Position numbers and translations under genes: made by a program. The notes beneath the pieces were generated by a model, which was given only the letters and a program-made list of their open reading frames with translations, was not told where the DNA came from and searched no databases. A stretch of DNA of 64,000 bases from Pseudomonas sp. Lineage in GTDB: Bacteria; Pseudomonadota; Gammaproteobacteria; Pseudomonadales; Pseudomonadaceae. The stretch lies in contig NZ_JAUYNT010000018.1 of assembly GCF_030698175.1 (NCBI RefSeq), forward strand, positions 124,001 through 188,000, in the 5' to 3' direction. Position 1 is the first letter of the stretch. Each line of letters starts with the position of its first letter. Shown one piece after another: positions 9,089 to 17,035 of the stretch.

Positions 9089-9655
9089 TTATTGATGGTC
9101 AAAGGAGGGGCGATTGTCGGCCAGGGCCAGGTTTAGAGCCAGCACATTGACCACCGCAGGACCCACCATAGGCTGCTCTGTGTGTTGCACCAACAGCCGC
9201 TCCAGCGACTCCACGGGCAGGCCACGGGCGGCGGCGATACGGGCCAGCTGATAACGCGCGGCGGCCGGTGGCAGGTGCGGATCGAGGCCGCTGCCGGAGG
9301 TGGTCAGCAGCGCCATCGGCACCGCGCCCTGGCCGGCAACGCTGAGCTGCGCGGCATCGATGGCGATACGTTCGGCCAACGCCGGGTTGCTCGGCGCCAG
9401 GTTGCTGGCGGCACTGGCGACGGTGGCAAAAGCCCCGGCCGAGGGCCGCGACTGGAACCACTCGGCGCCGCTGAATTGCTGCGCCAGCAGCGCACTGCCG
9501 CGCACCTCTCCCTTGGCATCCATTACCAGGCTGCCGTTGGCTTGCGCCGGGAACGCCAGCTGGGCAATGCCGGTGACCGTCAGCGGATACAGCACCCCTG
9601 TAACCAGCGTCAGCAGGGCCAACAAACTCACGGCGGGACGAAGTTGTTTAAGCAT
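9089..9655 (-). CDS. kdpC: KdpC, potassium-transporting ATPase subunit C
   Basis: KdpC is the small single-pass subunit that stabilises the KdpFABC potassium pump and helps ATP binding by KdpB. The 188-residue length is typical. One N-terminal membrane helix (about 8-30, [20 protein letters not shown]) is followed by a soluble domain. That domain has the family features [27 protein letters not shown] and [10 protein letters not shown]. It follows kdpB after 243 bases occupied by repeats, which is unusual because kdpB and kdpC are normally close. Confidence 0.96.
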   Translation of the reverse strand: MLKQLRPAVSLLALLTLVTGVLYPLTVTGIAQLAFPAQANGSLVMDAKGEVRGSALLAQQFSGAEWFQSRPSAGAFATVASAASNLAPSNPALAERIAIDAAQLSVAGQGAVPMALLTTSGSGLDPHLPPAAARYQLARIAAARGLPVESLERLLVQHTEQPMVGPAVVNVLALNLALADNRPSFDHQ

Positions 9656-9701
9656 GATCAGAACCTCAAGAGTTGAAAAGACTATGCGAATCAGTGTTAT
9701 T

Positions 9702-9769
9702 CGTCGTTCCCGCGCAGGCGGGAACCCAGGGAGCGGCGCAGCTGGATCCCCGCCTGCGCGGGGATGACG
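9702..9769. repeat. Paired hairpin repeat (BIME-like) between kdpC and kdpB
   Basis: Two hairpins face each other: TTCCCGCGCAGGCGGGAA and ATCCCCGCCTGCGCGGGGAT, separated by about 20 bases, with CGTCGTTCC at one end and GGATGACG at the other. This head-to-head layout is that of REP pairs common in Pseudomonas intergenic regions. Confidence 0.8.
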
Positions 9770-9808
9770 CGTGAGCCTTACAAAGCACGCCGGTCGTCAA
9801 ACCAGGCG

Positions 9809-9882
9809 GTAGGATGGGTTGAGCGCAGCGATACCCATCATTGCAACCTCGTTGGGTATCGCTGCGCTCAACACCAACCTAC
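9809..9882. repeat. GTAGGATGGGTTGAGCGCAGCGATACCCATC element, copy 1
   Basis: An inverted repeat whose left arm GTAGGATGGGTTGAGCGCAG faces the right arm GCTGCGCTCAACACCAACCTAC. It is the first of six copies in the window. It lies just downstream of the kdpB stop codon. Confidence 0.85.
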
Positions 9883-9898
9883 AAAAACACGCCGGCCG

Positions 9899-11989
9899 TT
9901 AAACCAGCCCCACTGCCACCAGCAGCAGGTCAATCAGCTTGATCCCGATAAAGGGCGCGATGATGCCGCCCAGGCCGTAGATCAGCAGGTTGCGGCGCAA
10001 CAAACTCGCCGCATCCAGCGCCTGTACCCGTACCCCGCGCAGGGCCAGCGGAATCAGCGCGACTATGATCAGCGCGTTAAACACAATCGCCGAGAGGATC
10101 GCGCTCTGCGGGCTGTGCAGGCCCATCAGGTTGAGCACGCCGAGCTGCGGATAGATGCCGGCAAACAGCGCCGGCAGGATGGCGAAGTACTTGGCGATGT
10201 CGTTGGCCACCGAGAAGGTGGTCAGCGCGCCACGGGTCACCAGCAATTCCTTGCCGACCTGTACCACGTCCAGCAGCTTGGTTGGGTCGCTGTCGAGGTC
10301 CACCAGGTTGGCGGCCTCGCGGGCGGCCTGGGTGCCATCGTTCATCGCCATGCCGACATCGGCCTGGGCCAGCGCCGGGGCGTCGTTGGCACCGTCACCG
10401 CACATGGCAACCATCTTGCCTTCGGCCTGTTCGGTGCGGATGCGCTGCAGTTTGCGCTCCGGCGTGGCCTCGGCAATAAAGTCATCGACCCCTGCTTCGG
10501 CGGCAATCGCGGCGGCGGTCAGCGGGTTATCGCCGGTCACCATGATGGTGCGAATGCCCATCGCCCGCAGCTCAGCGAAACGCTCGCGAATACCGGGCTT
10601 GACCACGTCTTTCAGGTGGATGGCGCCGAGCAACTGGCCATCGCCGGCCACCAATAATGGTGTGCCGCCGCTCTGGGCGATTTTCTCGATGTCACGGGCC
10701 AGTGGCGCCGGCACCTGCTCGCGGCTCAGACTGAGGTAATTGAGCACCGAATCGACGGCGCCCTTACGATAAATATGACCGTCCCAGTCGGCCCCGGACA
10801 AACGGGTTTCGGCCGTGAAAGGAATCACCTTGATCGTCTCGCGCGCCGGCTCCTCGACCGGATGCAGGCCGCGCAGGTACTCGACAATCGACTTGCCCTC
10901 GGCGGTGTCATCACCCAGCGAGGCTAACAAAGCCGCTTGCGACAGGTCAGTGGTGGACACGCCAGGCGCCTTGATCATCGCGCTGCAACGGCGGTTACCG
11001 AAGGTGATGGTGCCGGTTTTATCCAGCAGCAACACATGCACGTCACCGGCCGCCTCGACTGCACGGCCCGACTTGGCGATCACGTTCAGGCGCACCAGGC
11101 GGTCCATGCCGGCGATGCCGATGGCCGACAACAGGCCACCGATGGTGGTCGGAATCAGCGTGACCAACAGCGCCACCAGGTACACCAGCGGCAGATCGCC
11201 ACCGGCGTAACGGGCGAATGGCTGCAGGGTCGCGACCACCAACAGGAAGATCAGCGTCAGGCCGATCAGTAAAATATCCAGCGCCACTTCATTGGAGGTT
11301 TTCTGCCGTTTGGCGCCTTCCACTAGGGCGATCATCCGGTCCAGGGTCGACTCACCGGGGTTGGCGGTGATCTGCACCAGCAACCAGTCCGAAACCACCC
11401 CGGTGTTGCCGGTGACCGCCGAGCGGTCACCGCCGGATTCGCGAATCACCGGAGCCGATTCACCAGTAATCGCCGCTTCGTTGACTGCGGCTATACCTTC
11501 GATCACCTCACCGTCACCGGGAATCTGCTCGCCACACTCAACCCGCACGATGTCGCCACGGCGCAGGCTGCTGGCCGCCACGGTCTGGTACTTGCCCGGA
11601 CTGATTAACTTGCGTGCGCTCAGGCCCTGACTGCCAGCCTTCAGGCTGTCGGCGCGGGCCTTGCCACGGCCTTCGGCCAAGGCTTCGGCGAAGTTGGCAA
11701 ACAGCACGGTGAACCACAACCAAAGGGCGATTTGCACCGCCAGGCCAGTGGACACCTGCCCAGCGCTTGTTTGAGAAGCAGGCACTAGGCACAACAGCGT
11801 GGTGACCACTGCGGTCAGCTCGACCACCAGCATCACTGGCGAGCGCACCAACTGACGCGGGTCGAGCTTGACGAAGGCCTGTTTCAGCGCCGGTTTCCAC
11901 AGCGCCGCCAGGCTGGTTTTGGCCGCTTGCTTGCCATGTTGCTTGGCGCTGTTCGGCGCCGGGCTTTTGAGTTGCGTCTGCGCATTCAT
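9899..11989 (-). CDS. kdpB: KdpB, potassium-transporting P-type ATPase subunit B
   Basis: KdpB is the ATP-hydrolysing subunit of the high-affinity potassium pump in the inner membrane. The phosphorylation motif DKTGTIT, the actuator motif TGES, the hinge [10 protein letters not shown] and [10 protein letters not shown] are all present. Membrane helices lie at about 45-90, 225-275 and at the C-terminus. I chose the start MNAQTQL (696 residues). AAGGA lies seven bases upstream of this ATG but only one base from the preceding in-frame ATG (MHMNAQ). The ORF-track start overlaps kdpA and is not supported. kdpA ends 10 bases upstream, so translation is probably coupled. Confidence 0.96.
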   Translation of the reverse strand: MNAQTQLKSPAPNSAKQHGKQAAKTSLAALWKPALKQAFVKLDPRQLVRSPVMLVVELTAVVTTLLCLVPASQTSAGQVSTGLAVQIALWLWFTVLFANFAEALAEGRGKARADSLKAGSQGLSARKLISPGKYQTVAASSLRRGDIVRVECGEQIPGDGEVIEGIAAVNEAAITGESAPVIRESGGDRSAVTGNTGVVSDWLLVQITANPGESTLDRMIALVEGAKRQKTSNEVALDILLIGLTLIFLLVVATLQPFARYAGGDLPLVYLVALLVTLIPTTIGGLLSAIGIAGMDRLVRLNVIAKSGRAVEAAGDVHVLLLDKTGTITFGNRRCSAMIKAPGVSTTDLSQAALLASLGDDTAEGKSIVEYLRGLHPVEEPARETIKVIPFTAETRLSGADWDGHIYRKGAVDSVLNYLSLSREQVPAPLARDIEKIAQSGGTPLLVAGDGQLLGAIHLKDVVKPGIRERFAELRAMGIRTIMVTGDNPLTAAAIAAEAGVDDFIAEATPERKLQRIRTEQAEGKMVAMCGDGANDAPALAQADVGMAMNDGTQAAREAANLVDLDSDPTKLLDVVQVGKELLVTRGALTTFSVANDIAKYFAILPALFAGIYPQLGVLNLMGLHSPQSAILSAIVFNALIIVALIPLALRGVRVQALDAASLLRRNLLIYGLGGIIAPFIGIKLIDLLLVAVGLV

Positions 11990-11999
11990 GTGCATGTCC

Positions 12000-13697
12000 T
12001 TATTGAGCCAACGAGCCAAGGTGTTCGGCGACAGGGCCCAGAGCCAGTGCTGGCAGGAAGGTCAAACCGCCAATCAGCAAAATGGTCAGGGTCAGCAAGG
12101 TGACGAACAGCGGGCCGTGGGTGGGGAAGCTGTTGCTGCCAACCGGCGCACGTTTCTTCGCCGCCAGGCTGCCGGCAATTGCCAGAATCGGCAGGATGTA
12201 ACCGAAGCGGCCAATCAACATCGCCAGGCCCAGCATCAGGTTGTGGTACGGCGTGTTAGCGCCAAAACCTGCGAACGCCGAGCCGTTATTGGCGGTACCC
12301 GAGGTGTAGGCATAAAGAATCTGGCTAAAACCGTGGGCGCCAGGGTTAGTCACCGAGGCCGCCGCCACCGGCAAACTGGCCGCCAATGCACTCAGTACCA
12401 AGACACCCACCGGCATCACCAGCAGAGTGAAGACCAGCAGCCGTACTTCGCGGGCCTCAAGCTTCTTGCCGAGGTATTCCGGGCTGCGGCCAATCATCAG
12501 GCCGGCCAGGAACACTGTTATCAGCACGAACAGCAACATGCCGTACAGCCCGGCACCGACGCCGCCGAAGATCACCTCGCCGAGCATCATGTTGAACATC
12601 GGCACCATGCCGCCCAACGGACTGAAGCTGTCGTGCATGGCATTCACCGAGCCGTTGGAAGCGGCCGTGGTGGTCACCGCCCAGAGGCTCGAAGCAACAG
12701 TGCCGAAGCGGCTTTCCTTACCTTCCAGCGAACCCACTTGCTCAATCGGCAAGGCGCTCAAGGCCGGGTTAGGCTGCAGTTCGGAATAAGTGGTCACGCC
12801 CAAGCCGAGCACAAACAGAATCAGCATGCTGGCCAGCAAGGCCCGGCTCTGACGCAAGTCCTTAACGTAGTGACCGAAGGTGAACAGCAACGCCACCGGA
12901 ATCAGGATGATCGAAGCCACCTCGAACAGGTTGCTCCAAGCGGTTGGGTTCTCGAACGGGTGCGCCGAGTTGACGCCGAAGAAGCCACCGCCGTTGGTAC
13001 CCAGTTGCTTGATGGCGATCTGGCTAGCCGCCGGCCCCAACGGAATGGTCTGGTCGACGCCTTGCAGCGTCAGCGCGTGGGCATAATCGATAAAGGTTTG
13101 CGGCACACCTTGCCAGACCAGCAACAACGCCAGAATCAAGCAGAACGGCAGCAGGCCGTAGAGGGTGGCGCGGGTCAAATCGAGCCAGAAGTTGCCCAGA
13201 TTGTTAGTCGATTTGCGGGTGATACCCCGGCAGAACACCACCAGCACCGCCAGGCCAACCGCCGGGCTGACGAAGTTTTGCACGCCCAAGCCGACCATCT
13301 GGCTGAAGTAACTCAGCGATGCCTCACCGCTATAAGCCTGCCAGTTGGTATTGGCGACAAAACTCACTGCGGTATTGAACGCCAGTATCCACTCCATGCC
13401 CGGCAACTGCTGCGGATTGAGCGGCAAAAAGCCCTGCAGCATGAGAATGGCGAATAACGTCAGCAGGCTGACTGCGGTAAAGGCCAACAAGGCCAGGGCA
13501 TAGGTTTTCCAGTCTTGCTCGGCGCGTTCATCTACCCCTGAGAGGCGATAACAGAGCCGCTCGACCGGCTGCAACAGCGGCGTGAGCAGGGTCTTCTGCC
13601 CTTCCATCACCCGATACAGGTAACGCCCGAGGAACGGGGCCGGCGCCAGCACCAACACGAAAAAGGCCAGTAATAGCCAATAGTCTTGAACTTGCAT
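12000..13697 (-). CDS. kdpA: KdpA, potassium-binding and translocating subunit
   Basis: KdpA is the membrane channel-like subunit that selects potassium. The 565-residue length and the multi-helix hydrophobic pattern fit the family. Typical segments are visible: [18 protein letters not shown] (first pore region), [19 protein letters not shown] (second) and [17 protein letters not shown] (fourth). It begins 8 bases after the kdpF stop. It lies at the head of the operon with kdpF, and kdpB follows immediately. Confidence 0.97.
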   Translation of the reverse strand: MQVQDYWLLLAFFVLVLAPAPFLGRYLYRVMEGQKTLLTPLLQPVERLCYRLSGVDERAEQDWKTYALALLAFTAVSLLTLFAILMLQGFLPLNPQQLPGMEWILAFNTAVSFVANTNWQAYSGEASLSYFSQMVGLGVQNFVSPAVGLAVLVVFCRGITRKSTNNLGNFWLDLTRATLYGLLPFCLILALLLVWQGVPQTFIDYAHALTLQGVDQTIPLGPAASQIAIKQLGTNGGGFFGVNSAHPFENPTAWSNLFEVASIILIPVALLFTFGHYVKDLRQSRALLASMLILFVLGLGVTTYSELQPNPALSALPIEQVGSLEGKESRFGTVASSLWAVTTTAASNGSVNAMHDSFSPLGGMVPMFNMMLGEVIFGGVGAGLYGMLLFVLITVFLAGLMIGRSPEYLGKKLEAREVRLLVFTLLVMPVGVLVLSALAASLPVAAASVTNPGAHGFSQILYAYTSGTANNGSAFAGFGANTPYHNLMLGLAMLIGRFGYILPILAIAGSLAAKKRAPVGSNSFPTHGPLFVTLLTLTILLIGGLTFLPALALGPVAEHLGSLAQ

Positions 13698-13705
13698 GGC
13701 GCCTC

Positions 13706-13795
13706 CTAGCTACGATCGGCGCGCAGCAACGCGACCAACAAGTAGATAAAAAGCCCTGCGGCCAAGCCCAAGGACAACCCGTCGAGAATGCTCAT
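13706..13795 (-). CDS. kdpF: KdpF, small Kdp complex subunit
   Basis: This gene is too short for the ORF track. It encodes 29 residues, [20 protein letters not shown] followed by [10 protein letters not shown] single membrane helix ending in a short basic tail is the usual KdpF pattern. It lies directly upstream of kdpA, where KdpF is always found. KdpF is a lipid-like stabiliser of the KdpABC complex. It is the first gene of the operon, so the promoter should lie in 13796-13967. Confidence 0.9.
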   Translation of the reverse strand: MSILDGLSLGLAAGLFIYLLVALLRADRS

Positions 13796-13851
13796 CTGTG
13801 ATCTGCTCCGAATGACGCTGGATAGCGCATGCAGTCATTCTCAGAGCAAGA

Positions 13852-13903
13852 GGCGTAAAGGTTCGATTGCCAGCGGGCCGAGGCGGCGTAAAGAAAGCGT
13901 AAA
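13852..13903 (-). promoter_or_regulatory. Candidate KdpE operator upstream of kdpF
   Basis: On the minus strand two direct repeats, TTTACGC-TTTC-TTTACGCC (13885-13903), are followed about 33 bases later by a third TTTACGCC (13852-13859). KdpE of E. coli binds direct TTTA-rich repeats upstream of kdpF. The match in layout and position is the basis for this call. A further 57 bases separate it from the kdpF start. Confidence 0.55.
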
Positions 13904-13930
13904 TTTCACCGCACACCACTGGCTGCGGCG

Positions 13931-13964
13931 AAAACAACCAAGGCGCCTTGTGCGCCTTGCTGGG
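13931..13964 (-). terminator. Hairpin after the GFA cassette gene
   Basis: Read on the minus strand, CAAGGCGC-ACAAG-GCGCCTTG is followed by GTTGTTTT. It lies just after the stop of the GFA-type gene and before the kdp operator candidate. It would separate cassette transcription from kdp. Confidence 0.55.
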
Positions 13965-13967
13965 TAC

Positions 13968-14387
13968 TCAATCGCCAAGGCCAGGCGGCAAAATATCAAA
14001 CTTCGGCACGCCTTCAGGAAACACCGCCCATGAAGGTGCAGACGCGGTATAAATTGCAATTTTGGGTGATAACAAGTGGTTACCGATAAGTGTTGTGGCC
14101 GCGACTGAATATATATTGGCGACTGTTACCTCGACACATAGATTTGTGCCGCAGGCGCCACAGAACTGATGATGCATGGCTTGGCCAGAATCGCCAGGCC
14201 GGGTAAAGGTCAACGGCGTGCCTTTGGTGAAAGTAAAGTTCTCTTTTTGCACCCATAGGCCGAACCACTTGTCCGAGCCGGTACGCACTTGGCACTCCTT
14301 ACAGTAGCAAAATACCGAATTGACCGGCTCGCCACTGAAAGAATAATTAACGGCACCGCAACCACAACTGCCTTCGTAGATTTTCAT
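13968..14387 (-). CDS. GFA/CENP-V family zinc-binding protein (cassette gene)
   Basis: This 139-residue protein belongs to the GFA family, named for glutathione-dependent formaldehyde-activating enzyme. Members are small zinc proteins, mostly of unknown substrate. The zinc ligands are visible: CGCGAV (C8, C10), FCYCKEC (C27, C29, C32) and FCGACGTNLC (about 95-105). AAGGA lies seven to eight bases before the ATG. The gene is the leftmost of four AT-rich genes in a cassette-like array, begins shortly after a GTTAGGC boundary, and has no attC site after its stop. Naming it a formaldehyde enzyme would go beyond the evidence. Confidence 0.85.
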   Translation of the reverse strand: MKIYEGSCGCGAVNYSFSGEPVNSVFCYCKECQVRTGSDKWFGLWVQKENFTFTKGTPLTFTRPGDSGQAMHHQFCGACGTNLCVEVTVANIYSVAATTLIGNHLLSPKIAIYTASAPSWAVFPEGVPKFDILPPGLGD

Positions 14388-14414
14388 AACTGGATATCCT
14401 TATTTTAAATTAAT

Positions 14415-14539
14415 GCCTAACGAGCAGATTTAGTTTGGCATCAGATTTAGGTTAATTACGACACTTCGTTTTGCTTCAGCATTACCTCAAAGCGTTTTTG
14501 CATTTCTTCCAAGAAAAAGATTTGAACCGCCTATTATTC
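14415..14539 (-). other. attC-like site 3 (degenerate)
   Basis: On the minus strand the block starts at the VOC stop codon (AATAATAGGCGGTTCAAATC) and ends in CGTTAGGC, a perfect GTTRRRY core. The element TTAACCTAAAT seen in attC site 1 recurs inside. The left core has decayed from TAAC to TAAT, and the site is longer (125 bases) than the other two. Confidence 0.55.
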
Positions 14540-14986
14540 CAGAGCGTCAACAGGATGCTCGCCAGTAAGAGTGCTTAGCCTGAGTAGATATCCGTCTGGA
14601 TCCATGATCATAAATTGTCTGACATTTAAGAATTTATTACCGACTCGATATGATTTTTGCTCCAAGGGTAGCCTGATTGGATAGCCATCCTTCAGTAAAC
14701 GACTGTAAATACCGTCAAGACCCGTAACGATTATCTGGAAATTTATACCTCTACCAAAGGGATATTCGAGTTTTGCTGTAATCCATGGATCATCGTTCGG
14801 CTCAAGTTCTTCTATTTGTTCAAGCATTATAAAAGCGCCATCGAGTTCTATTGTTGCAAAACCATCCTCTGGACGCTCGAAACAAATAGCGAAGCCAAGC
14901 AACCCCGTATAGAACTCTAGGGACTTACCAATATTGCGAACATTTAGCTCTGGTGTTAACGGGGGAAACATATCGGCACCATCCAT
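14534..14986 (-). CDS. VOC-fold protein, bleomycin-resistance/glyoxalase-like (cassette gene)
   Basis: A 150-residue protein of the vicinal oxygen chelate fold. It has the two halves of that fold: LNVRNIGKSLEFYTGLLGF near the start and FMIMDPDGYLLRLS near the end. Such proteins include bleomycin-binding resistance proteins and small metal-dependent enzymes; the substrate is not readable. The start could be this ATG or the internal MFPPLTP at 14971. Composition is AT-rich compared with kdp and marR. It is flanked by attC-like sites on both sides. Confidence 0.8.
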   Translation of the reverse strand: MDGADMFPPLTPELNVRNIGKSLEFYTGLLGFAICFERPEDGFATIELDGAFIMLEQIEELEPNDDPWITAKLEYPFGRGINFQIIVTGLDGIYSRLLKDGYPIRLPLEQKSYRVGNKFLNVRQFMIMDPDGYLLRLSTLTGEHPVDALE

Positions 14987-14996
14987 AATTCATACC

Positions 14997-15073
14997 GTAT
15001 ATCTTTTGCTTAAGGGACCGGCTTTAGCCGGCCCCGAGTGACCGAAGCAAGCGGCTTGAACCACTAGTTAGAA
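14997..15073 (-). other. attC-like site 2
   Basis: On the minus strand the site starts at the GNAT stop codon: TTCTAAC, then TAGTGGTTCAAGCC. It has a central hairpin (GGCCGGCTAAAGCCGGTC) and CCCTTAAGCAAAAG near the far end. The near core TTCTAAC fits RYYYAAC at six of seven positions. The far core (GATATAC) is degenerate. Its length of 77 bases matches attC site 1. Confidence 0.65.
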
Positions 15074-15526
15074 TGGTGAAGTTATTTTTCTCATTATGAT
15101 TATTCTCTCAACACCTTCATACTCCTCACGCACTTTCGCATACCCTAGTTTCTGATAAAAGCCTTCAGCAGTAACCGAAGAGGGTACAGTCAATTCCTTT
15201 ATGTCATTTTTTGTAGCTAGCTCTTCTATGTGTTTAATTAGAGCTAGACCAATACCTAAACCCTGACGCCTTGGCATTACAAAAACAGAGCGTATGGCGA
15301 TTTTATCTAAGCTAGCAGTTCCGGTAATTTTTCCGTCTTCCACGTAAATATATGTCTTACGGACCAGCATACGACTTGCTATCTGCTCAGGTGAAAAATT
15401 TTCTGGCAGCTTTTCAATAAACGATGCGGGATAGTCTTTGGCATTAGTCTCTTTAATAGCAGCGATTATTAGAGCGCTGATTTCCACCGCGTCTTCCGGG
15501 CGTGCTTCGCGTATAGATATGATCAT
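15068..15526 (-). CDS. GNAT family N-acetyltransferase (cassette gene)
   Basis: A 152-residue acetyltransferase of the GNAT fold. The acetyl-CoA-binding motif A is visible as SVFVMPRRQGLGIGLALIKHIE (R/Q-x-x-G-x-G/A), followed by GFYQKLGYAKV, typical of motif B. The start MIISIRE is preferred to the upstream TTG of the ORF track, since GAGG lies eight bases before this ATG. The whole frame lies between two attC-like sites and is AT-rich. The acceptor substrate is unknown; acetyltransferase genes are common cassette cargo. Confidence 0.85.
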   Translation of the reverse strand: MIISIREARPEDAVEISALIIAAIKETNAKDYPASFIEKLPENFSPEQIASRMLVRKTYIYVEDGKITGTASLDKIAIRSVFVMPRRQGLGIGLALIKHIEELATKNDIKELTVPSSVTAEGFYQKLGYAKVREEYEGVERIIIMRKITSPF

Positions 15527-15535
15527 CAGCAATAC

Positions 15536-15611
15536 CTCTAACGTTTAGGTTAAGGGGCTGTGGTACGCAGTCACAGAGAGCGAAGCGAACGATTTGAACC
15601 GCTTGTTAGCT
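15536..15611 (-). other. attC-like site 1 (best conserved)
   Basis: On the minus strand the site runs from AGCTAAC-AAGCGGTTCAA to CTTAACCTAAA-CGTTAGAG, 76 bases. It has the classic order R'', L'', L', R' of integron attC sites; compare the TAACAATTCGTTCAAG...CTTAACTCAAGCGTTAG pattern of aadA cassettes. AGCTAAC overlaps the stop codon of the membrane protein gene. Confidence 0.8.
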
Positions 15612-16139
15612 TGTGCCGGACTCCATGAGAATACGATTGGCGAGGCGGATGAATACCCAATGCCATATCCAGAAGCCTATGGCCACTACACCTGCAACCG
15701 ACCCGACCTGATTTGGAATAAGCGAAATTATCTGTGCGGCACACCAGCCTAGCCCCGAGATCATTCCATAGGACTTAAACGTAGCTAGTGCCGGATTAAT
15801 GCCCGCCTCAGCTTTTAGAGACTTGGCCACATTAGATACGATGAAGAAGTCTTCGATAAAGTTGTACGGCAAAAGAAACATAAACCACACACTGTTGGGC
15901 TTGGCCTTTCTTGACGCGGGAGAAACCAGTTCGAGTGACCTGATGAGGTCTAAGGCGTAGAAAAAAACCAACAACAAGAACACCACAATGGCGACGACGG
16001 ATCCAATGGGACCGAATATTTTCAACTCACCTATAATGCCCCCAGAGGCATGCGGCTGAATGAATGGATATGCAAGTCCGATTCCTACAGGAACACTGAG
16101 AACGATCTTGGCGAGGATGAGTGCGATTTCTCTGTTCAT
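15606..16139 (-). CDS. Four-helix membrane protein of unknown function (cassette gene)
   Basis: This 177-residue protein is not recognised. Four hydrophobic segments are clear: about 5-22 (LILAKIVLSVPVGIGLAYPF), 40-62 (GSVVAIVVFLLLVFFYALDL), 120-140 and 145-168 (GSVAGVVAIGFWIWHWVF). The start MNREIAL was chosen because the cassette boundary GTTAGCTTG lies eight bases further upstream (16148-16154); the 17 extra residues of the ORF track would lie across that boundary. The cassette start GTTAGCTT is exactly complementary to AAGCTAAC at the beginning of its own attC, as expected for an intact cassette. Confidence 0.75.
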   Translation of the reverse strand: MNREIALILAKIVLSVPVGIGLAYPFIQPHASGGIIGELKIFGPIGSVVAIVVFLLLVFFYALDLIRSLELVSPASRKAKPNSVWFMFLLPYNFIEDFFIVSNVAKSLKAEAGINPALATFKSYGMISGLGWCAAQIISLIPNQVGSVAGVVAIGFWIWHWVFIRLANRILMESGTS

Positions 16140-16147
16140 ATTTTGCA

Positions 16148-16154
16148 AGCTAAC
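16148..16154 (-). other. Cassette boundary core GTTAGCT
   Basis: On the minus strand GTTAGCT precedes the membrane-protein cassette and mirrors AGCTAAC at the start of its attC. No attC or attI features are seen further upstream. From here to the MarR gene (about 290 bases) only a short broken reading frame was found. Confidence 0.6.
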
Positions 16155-16221
16155 TATGAATAGACGACATATGCGGCGTAATACTTTCAACCATTTTCGC
16201 CTGACAGCCTTCCTTGCCCAT
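16150..16221 (-). pseudogene. Short 5' gene remnant cut at the cassette boundary (tentative)
   Basis: A 23-codon frame (MGKEGCQAKMVESITPHMSSIH...) has a good ribosome binding site, AAGGA seven bases before the ATG. It stops in a TAG made by the cassette core GTTAGCT. The pattern suggests that insertion of the cassette cut the beginning of a gene. The rest of such a gene was not found left of the array. It could also be a genuine tiny gene or chance. Confidence 0.3.
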
Positions 16222-16444
16222 GACTAATTCCTTGTTCAGTTTGAATGTCGAGTTTTGCAAATCAACATTCAGCGGGGAGAGAAACGACATGCAGTGCCGG
16301 CACGTTACTGATTCCCTGCGGGCATGTCCATGGATCGCGCTTGGCCGACAGTTGCCTGCCATGGCTTGCCGGCTAAGCGCGATTGCAGCCGTTCGCAAAC
16401 GGTAGCGGCGATTAAAACCAAGTCCAAAAATACACCGCCCAAGA

Positions 16445-16957
16445 TCAGGCGAGACCAGGCTCCAAAACCCCCAGCAACTCTGACAGACGAGCATCCAGCT
16501 CCAGCAGCTCAGCGGCCTTGATCGGCGCCAAGATGCGTGCCTCGTTCGCCACATGGGCGGTCACTGTGCGGTCGATCAACTCCAGCCCGGCCGCTGTCAA
16601 TTGCACCAGCATGCTGCGGGCGTCATTGGGATTGGCCATCCGGCTGACCAGCCCCGCCGCTTCCAACTGTTGCAGCTGACGGGTCATGGTGCCGGAGGTG
16701 ATCATCAAGGACTGAAACAAGGCAGTCGGCGCCAAGCAATAGGGCGCCCCGGAGCGGCGCAAGGTGGCCAGCACATCGAACTCCCAAGTCGTCATGCCAA
16801 AGGCTGTGAAGACTTGATCCAGCTCTCGCTGCAGCAGCGCCGAGCAGCGTTTTATCCGGCCGATGGTGCCCATCGGGCTGACGTCCAAGTCCGGCCGCTC
16901 CCGACGCCATTGTTGAAGAATTACATCCACCGCGTCAGTCCGCTGCTTGTCGGCCAT
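16445..16957 (-). CDS. MarR family transcriptional regulator
   Basis: A 170-residue winged-helix repressor of the MarR type. The family pattern is visible: FGMTTWEFDVLATLRRSG, LTPTALFQSLMITSGTMTRQLQQLEAAGLV (recognition helix) and RMANPNDARSMLVQLTAAG (wing). The start MADKQRT is used rather than the upstream GTG. The gene is divergent from the EamA/nitroreductase ORF. Two perfect palindromes in the 78-base gap are the likely binding sites, so it probably represses both itself and the transporter. The ligand is unknown. Confidence 0.92.
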   Translation of the reverse strand: MADKQRTDAVDVILQQWRRERPDLDVSPMGTIGRIKRCSALLQRELDQVFTAFGMTTWEFDVLATLRRSGAPYCLAPTALFQSLMITSGTMTRQLQQLEAAGLVSRMANPNDARSMLVQLTAAGLELIDRTVTAHVANEARILAPIKAAELLELDARLSELLGVLEPGLA

Positions 16958-16976
16958 AGTCACACCCCATATTTAG

Positions 16977-17027
16977 CTTGAATTCAAGACAAGTGCTCGC
17001 TAGGCTCTATCTTATCTTGAATTCAAG
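16977..17027. promoter_or_regulatory. Twin CTTGAATTCAAG palindromes, probable MarR operators
   Basis: The 12-base perfect palindrome CTTGAATTCAAG occurs at 16977-16988 and again at 17016-17027, centre to centre 39 bases, between the divergent marR-type gene and the EamA ORF. Perfect twin palindromes in such a gap are what MarR dimers usually bind. Confidence 0.75.
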
Positions 17028-17035
17028 GTAATTAC

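Noticed and set aside
11868-13457. 529-codon plus-strand frame opposite kdpA
   Set aside because: Antisense of kdpA, rich in Gln, Arg and His, without start signal or motif.
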